Source: Adiantum capillus-veneris
Lineage: Eukaryota; Streptophyta; Polypodiopsida; Polypodiales; Pteridaceae
Length of the DNA: 64,000 nucleotides
NCBI GenBank assembly: GCA_014529385.2
Contig: CM043953.1
Span: 95,566,842 to 95,630,841, forward strand
Direction of reading: 5' to 3'
Under the pieces are notes generated by a model that was given only the letters and a program-made list of their open reading frames with translations, was not told where the DNA came from and made no database searches. The translations under genes were made by a program, and so were the position numbers. Below, piece after piece: positions 22,751-35,245 of the stretch (position 1 is its first letter; every line of letters begins with the position of its first letter).

Positions 22751-25289
22751 TCCTCCTCCATTCACTTTGTATCCAATGCGGAGTAGGTCTTGAATTTAAC
22801 CAAGGACCGTCTTATCGCTTTACCTTTTATCTTTCTATCTTTCAGTGCCAATATCTGTTCTGGAACGAGTATCTGCTCGTTTTCCTTCAATTCGGGTTGC
22901 TCATCTGGCTCCCCATCATCGGGCACATCGCCTTTAAAAGGCTTCAAGAGACTCACATGAAAACATTGTGAAGTCTCCGAGTGTCGGGCAGCTTCGGTCT
23001 AAAGGAGACACCATTTATCTTTTTGGAAAATCTGGAAAGGTCCACAGTATCTCATGCTAAGCTTTCGAGAAAGCTACTCCTTTCCCTTTTTCTTTCTCAG
23101 GCGTGCCTTCCCAAAATGTAAGAGCACCCAATCGTTCTCTTTCAATTTCAAATCGCAACGATGTCGATCAACTGCCTGTTTCTGAAATTTCTCCAAAGCC
23201 TTCCGAACCAAGTCGGAGTCTCTCGTGAGCTGGTCGGCTTCAAAGAAAAATCTTATCTTTCGTGCTAAGGAAGGGTGGACCCTTCGTAGCAAATTCAATA
23301 ATCTCAAATGGCACCTTCCCTATCAAAGAGTTAATCGTGTTTTTGTAGGCATATTCCACCAAAGGTAAAAACCTTTTCCCATGAAGTCTTCAGATCCAAA
23401 GAAGAAGACTTCAACAAATCTAGTACTACTGAATTAGCAGTTTCTGATTGCCCATCAACTGCGGGTGGAACGATGACGAGAACTGCAACCGCGTGCCAAT
23501 GTTCTCCCAAATAGCCATCCAAAACAAACTCCTGAATCTGGGGTCATTGTCGGAGACAATCGTCTCAAGCATGCCATGTAATCTGAATATCTGGGCAATA
23601 AACAATCGTGCCCACGCTATGTTTTCGGGAGATCACACATGAAATCCATTGCAATACTTTTCAAGGGGCGGGTGTGTATGGGTAAAGGCTGTAACAATCC
23701 CTGTGCTTTATGCCTGTCAAAACTTGACCTTCTGGCATACCACACAACTGCGTACAAAATCGTCCACGTCCTTCTTGAGTCTTGGCCAAACAAAAGTATC
23801 TCTCCACACCTTTCAAGGTGGTAACAATGCTGCGGTGACTCGTAAAAGGTGGACAGTGGCATTCGGTTAGAACCTTTTCCTTCAACGGCTGTGCCACACA
23901 CAACATCGTTTTCTTCATCAAGTAGCCATCCCCAATGGAATATTCCGCTACTATCTCCCTATTCTGTATTCAACTGAATACATCTGCAAAAATTTGTATC
24001 TGTGGAGTACTGACCGACCATATCCTTGAAGCTTCTATGATCTATCGCGGAAATAGCCAGAACCAACGGCTTCCGGGACAAAGTATCTACCACCAATTTC
24101 TTTTGTCCCTACACATGGACAATCCTGAAGTAAAAGTGTGACCAGATGTTTGCCCACCCCATCTGCTTTTTTGATAGCTGCTTCTGTGACAAGTAGCGTA
24201 AACTCCAACCATCTGTGAAAACCGTAAAATCGGCTCCAAGTAGGTAATATCGCCACTGAGTAAGAGCATGGATAACCGCCAAAAGCTCTTTCTCATAAAT
24301 CTATGATGTCAATTCCGACCTTGAAAACAATCTGACTCTCATAGGCAATGACATGGCCTTCTTGCATTAAGACCGCACCCACACTTTGACCACAAGCATC
24401 ACAATATACTTCGAATGACTTCTGCAAATCCGGCAAAGTCAAAACTGGTCCTAAAGTCAATTTCTCTTTCAATGTCTGAAAGGCAGTGACCTCTGTGGGT
24501 CCCCACGAGAAAGGGACTCCTTTCTATGTCAAGATATGCAAAGGGGAAGCAACCTCTGCAAACTTCCTAATGAACCGCCTGTAGTACGAACACAAGCCCA
24601 AGAAGCTTCTAACTTCATGGACATTCTTCAAATTGGGCCAATCACGGATAGTCTCTATCTTGGCAGTTCATCTACACTCTTGCTACTGAGACAATGTGTC
24701 CCAAAAAGTGTATCTCGGGTAGGAAAAAAATTTCACTTTTCTTCGCATTAATCACCAACTTGTGATCTCGTAATGCCTGAAAGGCCTGTAGCAGATGTTC
24801 TCTACGTTCTACCTCATCCTTGGAGAAAACAATGATGTCGTCAAAGAAAGTGCCAACAAGTGGTCTGTACTCTCGAAAAATCCTGTCCATCATCCGGTAA
24901 ATGTCGCTAGATCATTGGTTAGGTCAAAAGGCATCACCAAAAACTCAAATAACCCAAAAGTCGTCCGAAAAGCTGTCTTGTAGACATCTCCCGACGCAAT
25001 TCGGATCTGATGATATCCGCTCTTCAAATCGATCCTGCTAAAACACGAGGATCCTTGTAGTCGGTCAAGAATATCATCGATCCTAGGTATCGAAAATCTG
25101 TTCTTGATGGTGATTTTGTTGAGAGCTCGATAATCGATACACATTCTCCAAGATCCGTCTTTCTTCAAAACCAACAACACTAGAGAGCAGTACGATGAAG
25201 TATTAGGCCGGACAAGACCCTTTTCCAAGAGGTCTTTCACTTGGTTCATAATTTCTTCATTCTGGGCTCGGCTCACACGGTAAGGTGGT
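22750..25289 (-). pseudogene. G pol, 3' part: RT to chromodomain (broken)
   Basis: Read on the minus strand from the right: RT from '[21 protein letters not shown]' through '[18 protein letters not shown]' and FFDD near 24840; RNase H near 24150-24420; integrase HHCC near 23720-23860; core pieces 'AMDFMCDLP' near 23640, 'ETIVSD' near 23550 and 'DGQSETANSV' near 23440; then the chromodomain-like 'ILVPEQILAL' tail 22762-22990. About 33 codons between the first and second catalytic Asp are deleted. Numerous stops and frameshifts. The H solo LTR interrupts the start of RT. Confidence 0.88.
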
Positions 25290-25953
25290 TGTAACAGACT
25301 TGGACACTCCAAGTCGAGATTCTGCCGTGATACCACAAAAATTCACTTCAAAACAATTCACACTTCACAATTAATTCGACACTGGCCCGGCGGAATTCCG
25401 TGCCAAGAGATATTGGCCCCAAAGACTGGCGCCCCTTTCGGTATTTCTTTTTATATTAATCTGTGTTCAAAGTACAAGAGAGTAGACAGGCGCTCAGTCT
25501 CAGACTCTGCGTCCAGATGCTCTGAGTTGTGAGGCCTTGCCCACCTATTTAAATGTTTACAAGGGATGCTAAAAGCAAAGCCCCAAAAGTTGAAAACCAA
25601 AAGCCTTGCCAACAATAAAGCAAAAGCTTTCTGTCTCTCACTATTCACAAGCTTAGTGGAAAATAAAGCAAAAGCTTTCTGTCTCTCACTATTCACAAGC
25701 TTAGTGGAAAATAAAGCAAGTCCCAAAAAGCCCCAACGTAGAGTTTTTCAGCCAAAAAGCAGCCAGTAAATTTCCGCAAAAAGCGGACGTCTGTACACGT
25801 TGCCACGTAGCTAGTCTTCCACATATTGCGCCGCAATTTCCGAGGGCTATCCATACGGTACAGCCATGTCAGCATTTCAACAGCAGCATTTCTGAAGGTC
25901 ATTTTGCGGAGACTGTCTATGCCTAGGGGTAGCCACATCACCAGTTTGTGACA
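25290..25953 (-). mobile_element. H: A-type solo LTR in G pol
   Basis: 664 bp, TGTAACAGACTTGG...CCAGTTTGTGACA. TSD GTGGT (25285-25289) and GTGGC (25954-25958), one mismatch; the A1 sequence at the same site shows the uninterrupted frame. Contains the reversed shared LTR motif near 25432-25450 and a 48-bp tandem duplication at 25614-25717. Confidence 0.9.
25614..25717. repeat. 48-bp tandem duplication inside solo LTR H
   Basis: Two complete copies of a 48-bp unit beginning AATAAAGCAAAAGCTTTC, plus the start of a third. In A-family LTRs the segment is single. It makes an apparent repeat peptide on the minus strand that is not a gene. Confidence 0.93.
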
Positions 25954-25958
25954 GTGGC

Positions 25959-26570
25959 CGGTTCGGTGGTGTGCTTCCAAGTATCAAATCAATGGTATGA
26001 TCCTCAAGACGAGCGGGTGGTAACTCGCTTGGCAGGCCCTCAGAAAAGCAATCAGCATGAGTGTGGAGAAAATCTTGGCGTTCTTTTCTAGGTCAAAACA
26101 TATTCGACCTTCAATCATCATTCAGTTCTCTCCAAAAAATCGAGGAAAGAAGCTGAATTTCATCAAGTACAATCTCTGTGCCCTTCATTTGTCAAAGTCG
26201 CTTTCTCAGCCCGAGTCAACAACGGCATTGTTCGTATGGTACCAAGGGATTTCGAGAAGGACGTCACAACCTCCCAAAGGCATTACGTAGAAGTCCTCAT
26301 GCCCTAAACACCCTTGACATTGCAAACGAAGTTTGCCAATGATCGATGTAATGGCATTATCCCTTCCGGGTGCCGCTAGAACTACCTCCGCCTGTGGCCT
26401 CAACCTGTCAGGCGTAATCCCAAATCAAGCCGCCAATTCAAGTGAAAAGAAGTTGGCCTTGACTCCTCCGTCAAAGAAAATGAGGGCTTCCTATTCTTTC
26501 ACTTTGCCCTAGGTGCGGCAAAGTTTGTACTTTTGTTCATCTGATTAGGTTCGGGCCCCACGCAATGTGG
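25959..26570 (-). pseudogene. G aspartic protease and protease-RT linker (broken)
   Basis: Minus-strand protease segment with 'FFDGG' then 'VKANFFSLELAA' (about 26450-26490), 'GCDVLLEIPWYH' (about 26240-26275) and an intervening 'IGKLRLQ'. The catalytic Asp-X-Gly is intact here, unlike in A1. Stops interrupt the frame, e.g. after 'LELAA'. The linker toward RT lies at 25959-26200. Confidence 0.8.
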
Positions 26571-27415
26571 TACCAGTTCTGTTTATATCTGCTCTATGGC
26601 TTCTTGTTGTGCTTATTGAATCTTGCAATCGTGTTTGTTTTTCCTATTTTTGGCTGCATGTGCCCTTTCAATCATCTCTTGGGTCAGTGGCAAGTGATAT
26701 TTTTTTAACCTACAATCATTGATCCAATTGGGCATTTCCTATTCACCAAATGTAGCAAGCTTAATGGCCCCACTTGGTAATATAGAATGAATCACAAATG
26801 GTCCCATTCTTCGCTTTTTTATTTTCTTTGGTTTTTCTTAAGAGTGTAAACAAGCACATAATCTCCTAGAGCAAAGTCTTTAGACTTCACATGCTTGTCA
26901 TCAAACTCTTTCATGCGTTGTTTTTTAGCATATATTGAGACAATTGCCTTTAACTTAATTTCATCCAAGGTGACAATTTTTTATGGATTGCCAAAAATTT
27001 ATCTAACAGATACTTGATTGTTAAGAAACGTCACTTGATTGCTAATTATTTCTATGGACAAGTTATCTGGTAAAGACATTCTCATACAAGAATTGTGGGT
27101 TCCTTCTTGCATCATTTTTTGTGTGGCTTTGGATTCTACCCATTTGGTAAGATAATCACCAAAAAAATAATGTACTTGGCATGCATTCAATATGCAGGTG
27201 GGCCTATGGGTAGTTCAAAATCAATTCCCCACTTGGAAAAATCTCTTGCTCCCATCATTCATCTTAGGGACATTTCATCTTTTTTAATTGGTATTTTGGT
27301 TTGTTGACATTCATTACACATTTTGACAATGTATCTTTCTTTTCTTTGTTCTAGGAACTCTTTCTCTTTCTACTTTCATTGTGAGAGGTTTGTTGGGTTC
27401 TCTGAGTCAAGATCT
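26570..27415 (-). pseudogene. foreign integrase-like fragment replacing the G gag 3' region
   Basis: Between the G Gag core (27415-27589) and its protease, the expected basic tract and zinc knuckle are missing. Instead there is about 800 bp whose minus strand reads like another Ty3/Gypsy integrase: 'DYLTKWVESKATQK' (about 27120-27165), upstream 'WGIDFELPIG', downstream a 'QGTHF'-less decayed core and a 'KKRRMGPFVIHSI' type tail. It differs from the chromovirus integrase and is closer in wording to non-chromovirus (Tat/Athila-like) plant integrases. No LTR or TSD bounds it. Template switching or a nested, eroded insertion could explain it. Confidence 0.6.
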
Positions 27416-29192
27416 CATCCGTGGGGTAAGTCAAATTTCCCAAATGTATCACAAAAACCCCGTTTCACATGACCCATCAATTCTTCAAAAGAATTCAACT
27501 TCTGTTCGAAGCAGTAGTCTCGGATCTCTGTAGGAAGTCCGCAGCAAAACGGCTCAAACTGTTCCTTAAACAAGACCTTCATAAATGAAGAGGTTGTAAC
27601 AAACTGTTGACGTGTCAAAGCCTAAAGAATGGAGCCAACTTACAGATGCCGGCCGAGGGACCTAAACCCTAAGAAGAACAAGTAACAGAAGAAGTCCACC
27701 CAACTTATGGGGACCCCGTCCGATGGGGCCCCAAGTGACATAAAGGATTAAAATAAATCAGGACCCGCACACACGCAAAAAAAAAAAAAAAAAAGATGAC
27801 GTGGCAGATTTCCGAAAATTGCACTCGCATGATGACGTGGCAGGGGGTACGGATTTCCATAAATTACATTGGCAGCTTTTAGCATTGCTTTTTGGACCAG
27901 AAGCTTTTGAGTTTTAAAGGCTTTTTACTGTAACTGCTTTTCAGGCCAAGGGCCTTTAAATATGAGGTTAGGGCTCATTCTTTGGCATGCTTCCTTGCGA
28001 AGGTGTAGAGTCTGGAGTACCGGCTTGTACTGTGTTGATGCAATATAAAGAAATACCGAAAGGGGCGCCAAGGTTTGGGGCCAATACTCTCTAGGGTGGA
28101 ATTTCGCCACTCCATGTCGCATGTCGTCTGTCTCTCTTTCAGTTCAGTTGTTATTGAAGTGCTAAAAGTTTGTTCAGTTTGTTCTTTTCTATTGGCACGT
28201 GGTGCCCGTCTTGTGACAGAGGCCGGTAGAAAAGAGTTCCAAAATCTCTCGCAATAAGCGTCCAAAGAATCTCCCTTGGTCATCCGAAGATGAGTTCAAG
28301 CAATTTGTATTATCTCGTTCGCACTCCCAAGTCAGCCAAGAAGAATAAAAAGCCTTTCAACCATTTAACCGGAGCAAAAGAGTGAACCGCCATGTTCGAG
28401 CATCACGGAACCCAAAAAAGGATTCAAATCAACTGTCCACCTTCTTTAAATTCTTTGACCTTCTTGCTTTTATCTTCGAGGAAGTTATATTGGTTGGCTT
28501 TTAAAAAATGTATCTTCTTTGCATAAAACATATGATTGTCGGAGTCCGAAGTATCTGAGGATGAGTCCTTGGTAGAACTGTCAGAAACTGGGCGAAATCT
28601 AGACTTCTTTGCCTTTTTCTTGCCCTTTCCGAAGCTTTGCTTTATGCTTCGCTTGTCCATGTCTTTCTGCGAGTACAGGTTCTGCTTTTTTGCACTAGTC
28701 TGTCTTTTCGGCTTTACTCCCTTCCTGAGAGAGAAAGCAATGGCCACACGCCATCTCTAGTAAATAGGATCAATCAGGTAATTCTTCAGGTGTATTACCA
28801 AGCTCGGGTTCCTGGAGTACTTAATCAATCTGTTCACACATATACCAATCTGCAATTGACGTTTATACTCCTTTTCTGGCAAACTTGTCCCAAAAAAATT
28901 TGCCCAAATCTTCATTCTTTTCTTCAGTTCCCGTGCCGAATCTTCAACTTTTCTTTGCCTTCCCATTGAGAGGTGTCATCTCTGTCAGATTCTTTACCAA
29001 AACCCATGTGTAATCTGGGATTTTTAATGGCTTTGTGCCTTGTAAGACAAAGCGATGAAGACGAGAGCGCGACCGATGCACGATGTATGAAGGGTGGCAG
29101 TGGCACGAATATTCTTTCCTAAAAGCTGTGTGAGCTGTAAAAGAAGATGAGATCCTCCGTAGAAGAAGAATATTTCTGCCCTCTGATACCAC
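27415..29192 (-). pseudogene. G gag (broken), split by solo LTR F2
   Basis: 28224-29191 holds the leader and N-terminal half: 'KKNLYSQKD'-like Lys/Ser tract, 'FGKGKKKAKK', and 'ANQYNFLEDKSKKVKEF' (28430-28500). 27415-27589 holds the end of the Gag core ('PFCCGLPTEIRDYCFEQKLNS'). Part of the central core including the WW motif near 28330-28430 is degraded or deleted. Compared with A1 the N-terminal poly-Ser region is shorter. Confidence 0.8.
27595..28218 (+). mobile_element. F2: F-type solo LTR in G gag
   Basis: 624 bp, TGTAACAAACTG...CGTCTTGTGACA. TSD GAGGT (27590-27594) and GAGGC (28219-28223), one mismatch. TTTAAATATGAGG (about 27953) is a TATA candidate and ATACCGAAAGGGGCGCC lies at about 28053-28069. 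No interior. Confidence 0.92.
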
Positions 29193-29422
29193 TGTAACAA
29201 ACTTAGACACTCCAAGTCAAGATTCTTCTGCGACACAGCAAAGATTCACTTTTAAAACAATTCACAAAAGACGACACGACCCGGGCTCCAAAGATTGGCG
29301 CCACTTTTGGTATTTCTTTTTATATTAATCTTCAAGCAAGGTACAACTCCCGCAGGTGCTCTCTCTCAGACTCTATGTCCAGATGCTCTGCAGAGGGAGC
29401 CCCCTTGGGTTTCTTTTAAAGG
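29193..29422 (-). repeat. G 5' LTR, first piece, with primer site
   Basis: Plus-strand start TGTAACAAACTTAGACACTCC, one base right of the minus-strand primer site CTCTGATACCA (29181-29191). Ends in AAAGG (29418-29422), the TSD of solo LTR D. Continues at 54852. Confidence 0.92.
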
Positions 29423-29711
29423 TGTTAGGTGCATCGGAATGAAAGTTTGCGCTTTGCTCAAGATGAGTGCTCCGAACTGTACTCAAGGTTCCTTTTGTTC
29501 TTATGGAAGGTAGAGCCTTCCGTTCTTAGTGAGAGAATGCTATGATCACAAACAAAGTGAATGGACATTGTGCGTGCAAGTGTATGAGACTGAGAGATAG
29601 AGAGAGAAGAGAGATACGACACCAGAGACATTGTAAAACCCTCCTCCGAAGGCCCCACTCTCGTCGGCGAGAGTGGTCTACTATTGATTGCACAAAGTGG
29701 TACAATGACGA

Positions 29712-30977
29712 TGTAAGGTGCAGCAGAATGAATGTTGTATTTTCTCAAGATTAGTGATCTTTATTTCTCAAGGTTCCTTTTAGTTCTTAGGGAAAGAGAG
29801 AGCTTTCCGTCTTATGGAGAGTGCTATGATCACGAACAAAGTGAGTGGATATTGTTCGTGCAAGTGAATGAGACTGAGAGAAGGAGAGAGAAGAGATACG
29901 ACACCGAGAGGTTGTAAAACCCTCCTCCGAAGGCCCCACTCTCGTTAGCGAGAGTGGTCTACTTTGATTGCACAAAGGTGTACAATGCGTATGCAATGGA
30001 CTAATGCAACTTGGACTATGCCGATGGCGACGACGGTGATGATGACGATGACTTGATGGCTGAAATCTGGGATCTTCTAATTGCTGAATTTCGGGACTGT
30101 TTCGGTGGCTGAAAATGACTGTTTTGACTGCGTTTTTATGGCGGAAAATGGGGGAACATCTGCAACCAACTTAGGGGGGATCTGCTACTGTGTCATAGGC
30201 TGAAACTGTGTGTATTCTGACTGCTGAATTTTTGATCCCAAAAACGCTGAGATGGCTGGTGCAATGCTAGCGTTTTTGGCTGGATTCTCTTCTGCTCTGC
30301 AAAGGTTGGAAACGCTGATGACTTGCAAGGAAAACGCTGATCTGCTGAGGTTTCTGCAATCCCAAAACGCTGGAATGGCCAGCATGCCCTAGCGTTAGTA
30401 GTTGCAACAAAAACGCTGAAGTTGCTGAGCCAGAACCGCTACAGGGCTGAGGTAGCTAAGGGAGAAAACGCCAGACAATGGGGTTTGATGACGATGGCTT
30501 GATCTGGGAAAACGCCAAGGATGGGGTGAGAGGTATGGCGAGGCTACGTGCTGAGGGAGGTACTGCTGAGAAGTTGCCTGTTGAGCGGGAAGCTTCTGCT
30601 GCCTCTTCTGCCAGAAAGTGCTAACTTGGGTTTGCTTATATATTAAATTAGCAAAATTGCCCTATCTACTTTTGTTGGAAAGTCACTTAAAAATAATAAG
30701 TGAAAATAACCAAAAATAGGAAAATAGGCTAAATGCACTGAAAAATTCCCCTAACTGATGCTAATGGATTCTAATGGATTCTAATGGGAATTCCGATGAT
30801 CATGCTGTGTGCAACCGGAGGATATGCATCTATGCTACGTGACTGGGCATGCACGCTCTACGAATAGACTCACAAAAGTGTCAAATCACTGCTAATCTAG
30901 ACTTGACTGAATTGACCGAACCCTGCTGTGGTGCAGCTTCTCCACGGACACATAGGGTTGGGATGTGTCACGTGGCA
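29712..30977 (-). repeat. B3 3' LTR
   Basis: 1266 bp, TGTAAGGTGCAGCAG...GTCACGTGGCA. The terminal palindrome has one change. It contains the hairpin near 29936-29957 and an AAAACGCT-rich block 30230-30540. Very similar to 52724-53985. Confidence 0.95.
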
Positions 30978-31035
30978 TCCCCTTCTTTTCAAAGTGAGGT
31001 ACTGGTACCGAACTGTATGGCGTCGAGGGAGATCG

Positions 31036-32062
31036 TGTTAGGTGCACCGGAATGAATGTTGTATTTTCTCAAGATTAGTGATCTTTATTGCTCAAGGTTC
31101 CTTTTAGTTCTTTAGGGAAAGAGAGAACTTTCCGTCTTGTAGAGTGCTGTGGTCATGAACAAAGTGAGTGGATATTGTGCGTGCAAGTGAATGAGACTGA
31201 GAGAAGGAGAGAGAAGAGATACGACACCCAAGAGGTTGTAAAACCCTCCTCCGAAGGCCCCACTCTCGTCGGCGAGAGTGGTCTACTTTGATTGCACAAA
31301 GGTGTACAATGCGAATGCAATGGACTGATGCAATGGGACTATGCCGATGACGACGACGGTGGTGACGACGACTCGATGACTGAAATCTGAGGTCTTCTAA
31401 TTGCTGATTTCGGGGACTGTTCAGTGGCTTAAAATGACTGTTTTGGCTGCGTTTTTATGGCTGAAAATGGGGGATCATCTGCAACCGTCTTGGGATGGTT
31501 CTGCTACTGAGTCGCAGGCTGAAAACCTGAGTTTTCTTCAAGGCTGAACTGCAGATTTCCTAGCGTTAGTAGATGGGGCTGAAAACGCTGGAGAAGCTGA
31601 AGGTTGGGCTGGCGTTTTTGCATGAAAAACGCTGGCTGATTTGGTGCTTTTCTGCAAATGAAAAACGCTGGCTGAAATAGCATTGTAGGGCGATCATGCA
31701 AGGGGGGACAACACGCCAGAAGGTAGAAGCTTCTAGGCGATGCTGATGTTGTGCAAAAACGCCAAGGCTAGGCAAGGATGGCGATGGATCTTGATGGTGG
31801 GGGGTACTGCTGAGAAGTTGCTTGTTGAGCGGGAAGCTCCTCCTGCCTCTTCTGCCAGAAAGTGCTAACTTGGGTTTGCTTATATATTAAGTTAGCAAAA
31901 TTGCCCTACCTACTTTTGTTGGAAAGTCACTTAAAAATAATAAGTGAAAATCCCACTAAATAGGAAAATAGGCTAAATGCACTGGAAAATTCCCCTAACT
32001 AATGCTAATGGATTCTGATGGGAATTCCGATGATCATGCTGTGTGGAACCGGAGGATATACA
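31036..32062 (-). repeat. B2 3' LTR, truncated
   Basis: Starts TGTTAGGTGCACCGG. Normal up to 'ACCGGAGGATATACATAG', then jumps to X-coding 'GCTTCAACTTCGTCTAG'. Roughly 100-130 bp of LTR end plus about 200 bp of interior are missing compared with B3. Confidence 0.88.
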
Positions 32063-34890
32063 TAGATGCTTCAACTTCGTCTAGAGTCCTGCTTCTTCCG
32101 TCTTCAAGAATCTCCATGGCTGAAAATTCCTGAAACCATCTCCAACACAAAACCATGAACATACCCATTCCATGTAAAGTGAAGGAAAAAATCTTGTCTT
32201 CTCTAAAGACTGTGTATGCAATGTAGACGAACATAGAGACGGAGTGACAAACCGTTCATCCAACACATGCAAACAATGCGATCGAATCTTTTCTGTGGGA
32301 TCGAAATCAATCAACTGTGGCAAATCACAATGGAAATGCCCCTGTTTGGTGCTTACACTAGCATGTGCTCGTTCCGAAACTGTGTCATGCCAAGGAAGAA
32401 ACATGAAATGTGACTTCCTGTCATGCAAACTTTTCAACTTTTCATTAACAATCCGCATACATTCGTGCTCATCCATGAGAGAAGCGTGCTCAACACACAA
32501 TATGTCATGCCTAGGAAAAGGGATCACATAACGATGCTGACTAAAATACAGGAAACCTTCACGAATGAAACACTCGAACAATGCGTGCGTATCAATCATG
32601 CGAACACACAATACTTCCTCTGATGGTTCTTTGGACCAAGGCTCGAGAGCCAAGATCAGTTCTTCGGGATCTAGAAAATCTTCTTGCGGGGGATCTGTGG
32701 ACCTCGACTCGAAAGCCAAGATCGATTCTTGGTGATTGATCGAATCTGCAACGAGGTTAGCTTCGCTAGGAAAAGCATCCACTAACACATCATCCTTGTG
32801 AACAATCACATCATCTTCATGCAATTCATCACGTTTGTCTTTTGCATCCAAATCTTCATGCAAATCATTATCAACCAAATCATCATGCTTCTCATAATCA
32901 TGCAAATCCTGTGTGTCATGCTTTGGAGAAAAAGAGATTGAGAGAATCTCCTGATCTCGAATCCTTTCAACCCTTTCCTGCATATTAGCAATGAGAAATG
33001 GAGAATGAGCAATGTCCTCTCCAAGAATGACAATAGGAGAATCACTTTTGGCATTGAGAGTTATAGTGTTAGTCAGAAAATCCATGAGAGCGTCATTATC
33101 ACGAAACCATCGAATGCCCAAAATCATATCACATCCTGAGAGAGGAGAAACAATAAATCTTCTAGTGAAGGCAGTCTGTTTAATTGCAAATAACACATCA
33201 AGGCATTCCTCGGTGATGAGAGCGTCCATACCAGGACGAAAGCCAGAGACCTCGATAGGAGATCCCGGACTAACTTCGAGACGGGCTCTCTCAACAAGAG
33301 AGGAACTGATCACATCATGCATACTACCTAGGTCAAACAATATGACAAAACGGTGCTCCACATACGACCATAACATTTAATGAGAGAATCATCAATGGGA
33401 GGGTCCTGAGAAACTTTGGGTACAATCGTGTTATCATTCATTGCATTGACTGATATAGTGGGTGTTGTGGGTTCTTTAGATTCATTCGATTCAAGCTTAG
33501 GACATGTTCTTTTTATGTGACCCTTAATGTGACAATGAAAACAACGACCTTCTTTAGAATAAGTGCTTTGTTTTTTCGACGTGATGTAACCTCCTACAAT
33601 TCCTTGTGCTACCTTTTCATCTGGAGTAAGCTTAGGTTTGGCAGTTGTGTTAGCCTTACCCTTAGATTCATTGGAAGAATTCTTTGATGAGAGACTGTTG
33701 GAAGATTGGTTAGAAGAGTTATCATTCTTACCGTTCGGAGGGTTCTGAGAATTCTGCGAGGTACTTGTGGAAGTCTTGTTCTCCTTAGACTTTCCCTTGT
33801 TGTGCTTCATCTCCTGTGCAAGAGCAATCGCTACCGCCTTGTTGAGATCGATTGGATCGAGTACCTCGACATCGTACTTGATATACTCGTCCAATCCAAA
33901 GAGAAAAGCCTCTTTGCGCTCTTCATCCGACATGCGTAATTGGGCACCTAGCTGCAAAACACGATTAGAAAAAGACATAACCGGCATACCATTTTGCTTG
34001 AGAACGCGCCAATCGTCCTTCAATCGTGCGAGGTACTGAGGTGGCATAAAGCGCGCCTTGAGCTTGTCTTGGAAATCAACCCAACTAACAGAGAGGAACG
34101 TGAAATCGTCGGCTGCCTCTAGGTGCGCGGCTAGCTGTGCCTCTTGCCATGCGTGGTACCAATTGATAGCATCACCGGCAAGGTATATAGATGCCGTCAA
34201 AACTTTGCTATTTCCTGTCTTCTTAGTTGTTGCAAAATAAGCATCAAATTGATGCAACCAAGAATGAATAATTGTAGCATCCATCTTACCGTCATACTAA
34301 CTGAAAGTCAACTTTTCTGTCACTGGATGGTTGGAATCCGCGTCGTGGATTGCGCCCCTTGACGAACTTCCACGATCTTTGGGTGGTTCAATCTTCGAAG
34401 CTAGGATTTTGGCAATAAATTCTTGATTGCGAAGCTCCCGTTGAGCTTCACGCTCGGCGTCCTTTTCTGCTTTTCGTGCATCTCGTTCATCGTGCTCGCG
34501 TTCGAGAGCAAGTCGATGTTCTTCTTGTTTTGCGGCAAGAGCAATGCCCTCACGTTCCTGAGCAAGTCGATTTTCTTCTTGTTGTGCGGCCAATCTTGCG
34601 TTTCTTTCGTCGCGCTCGCGATCCTTGGCTCCTTGTGCACGGTCCTTTGCTGCTTGTTCTTCTGCTTTGCTTGCGAGTTGTGCCAATGCAACTCGATTCG
34701 GTTCTTGTTGTTGTGCCATCATGTCCAACATCGACTTGACCATCATCTCCATAGGAGTGAGGACAACTCGTTGCGTAGATGGCGAAGGGGGAGGGTTGGA
34801 AAAATCTCTTGGTGGGGAGAAACCTTCGTCGCCTATCTCATGCTCATCACCTGAATGCGAAGTATCCATGCCGCTTCGGGTGACGACCAT
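32063..34890 (-). pseudogene. B2 gag-protease-X (one stop, one or two frameshifts, truncated end)
   Basis: ATG 34890 ('MVVTRSGMDTS'). A charged coiled coil with an ERE/AQEREG-type heptad pattern (about residues 60-180) ends near 34380. An in-frame TAG near 34292 replaces a Lys codon. Gag core 34284-33850 ('AGDAINWYHAWQEAQ'); intact knuckle 'CFHCHIKGHIKRTC' near 33510-33555; a frame change near 33370; protease-like 'LFDLGSMHDVIS' (Pro replaced by Leu) near 33330 and 'SGCDMILGIRWF' near 33125; His/Asp spacer 32800-32930; X 32650-32081. Second-best preserved long-form copy. Confidence 0.9.
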
Positions 34891-35245
34891 GCACTAGGAT
34901 CTTTGGTTCTTAAGTTCACGAGGAAGTTGGGTTCTTGGGGGTCTTGGGTTCTGAAGTTCACGAGGAACTTGGGTTCTAGGGGATCTTGGGTTCTTGAGGT
35001 TCTTGAGTTCTTGGGTTCTTGAGGTTCTTGAGGTTTCTTTCGCTTGCAAACCGCGTTTGAGAAGGATCTTCTCTTTACCCGAGTTCTACCCTTTTCTGCG
35101 GGTGCACCCCTTGGCGGCCTTGCGCTCATACCAAGGTTGCTTTTTCCCACCTAACGTCGATTGGCCGGCCGCTAAGTGCACGGTCCGCTCTCAGTGAGTG
35201 AAAAGAGACAAGGGGAGGCTGGACAAGCCCTTCTCTCTTGGGATT

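Noticed and set aside
33012-33380. Plus-strand frame opposite the B2 protease
   Set aside because: Antisense shadow; the minus strand carries the conserved motif order.
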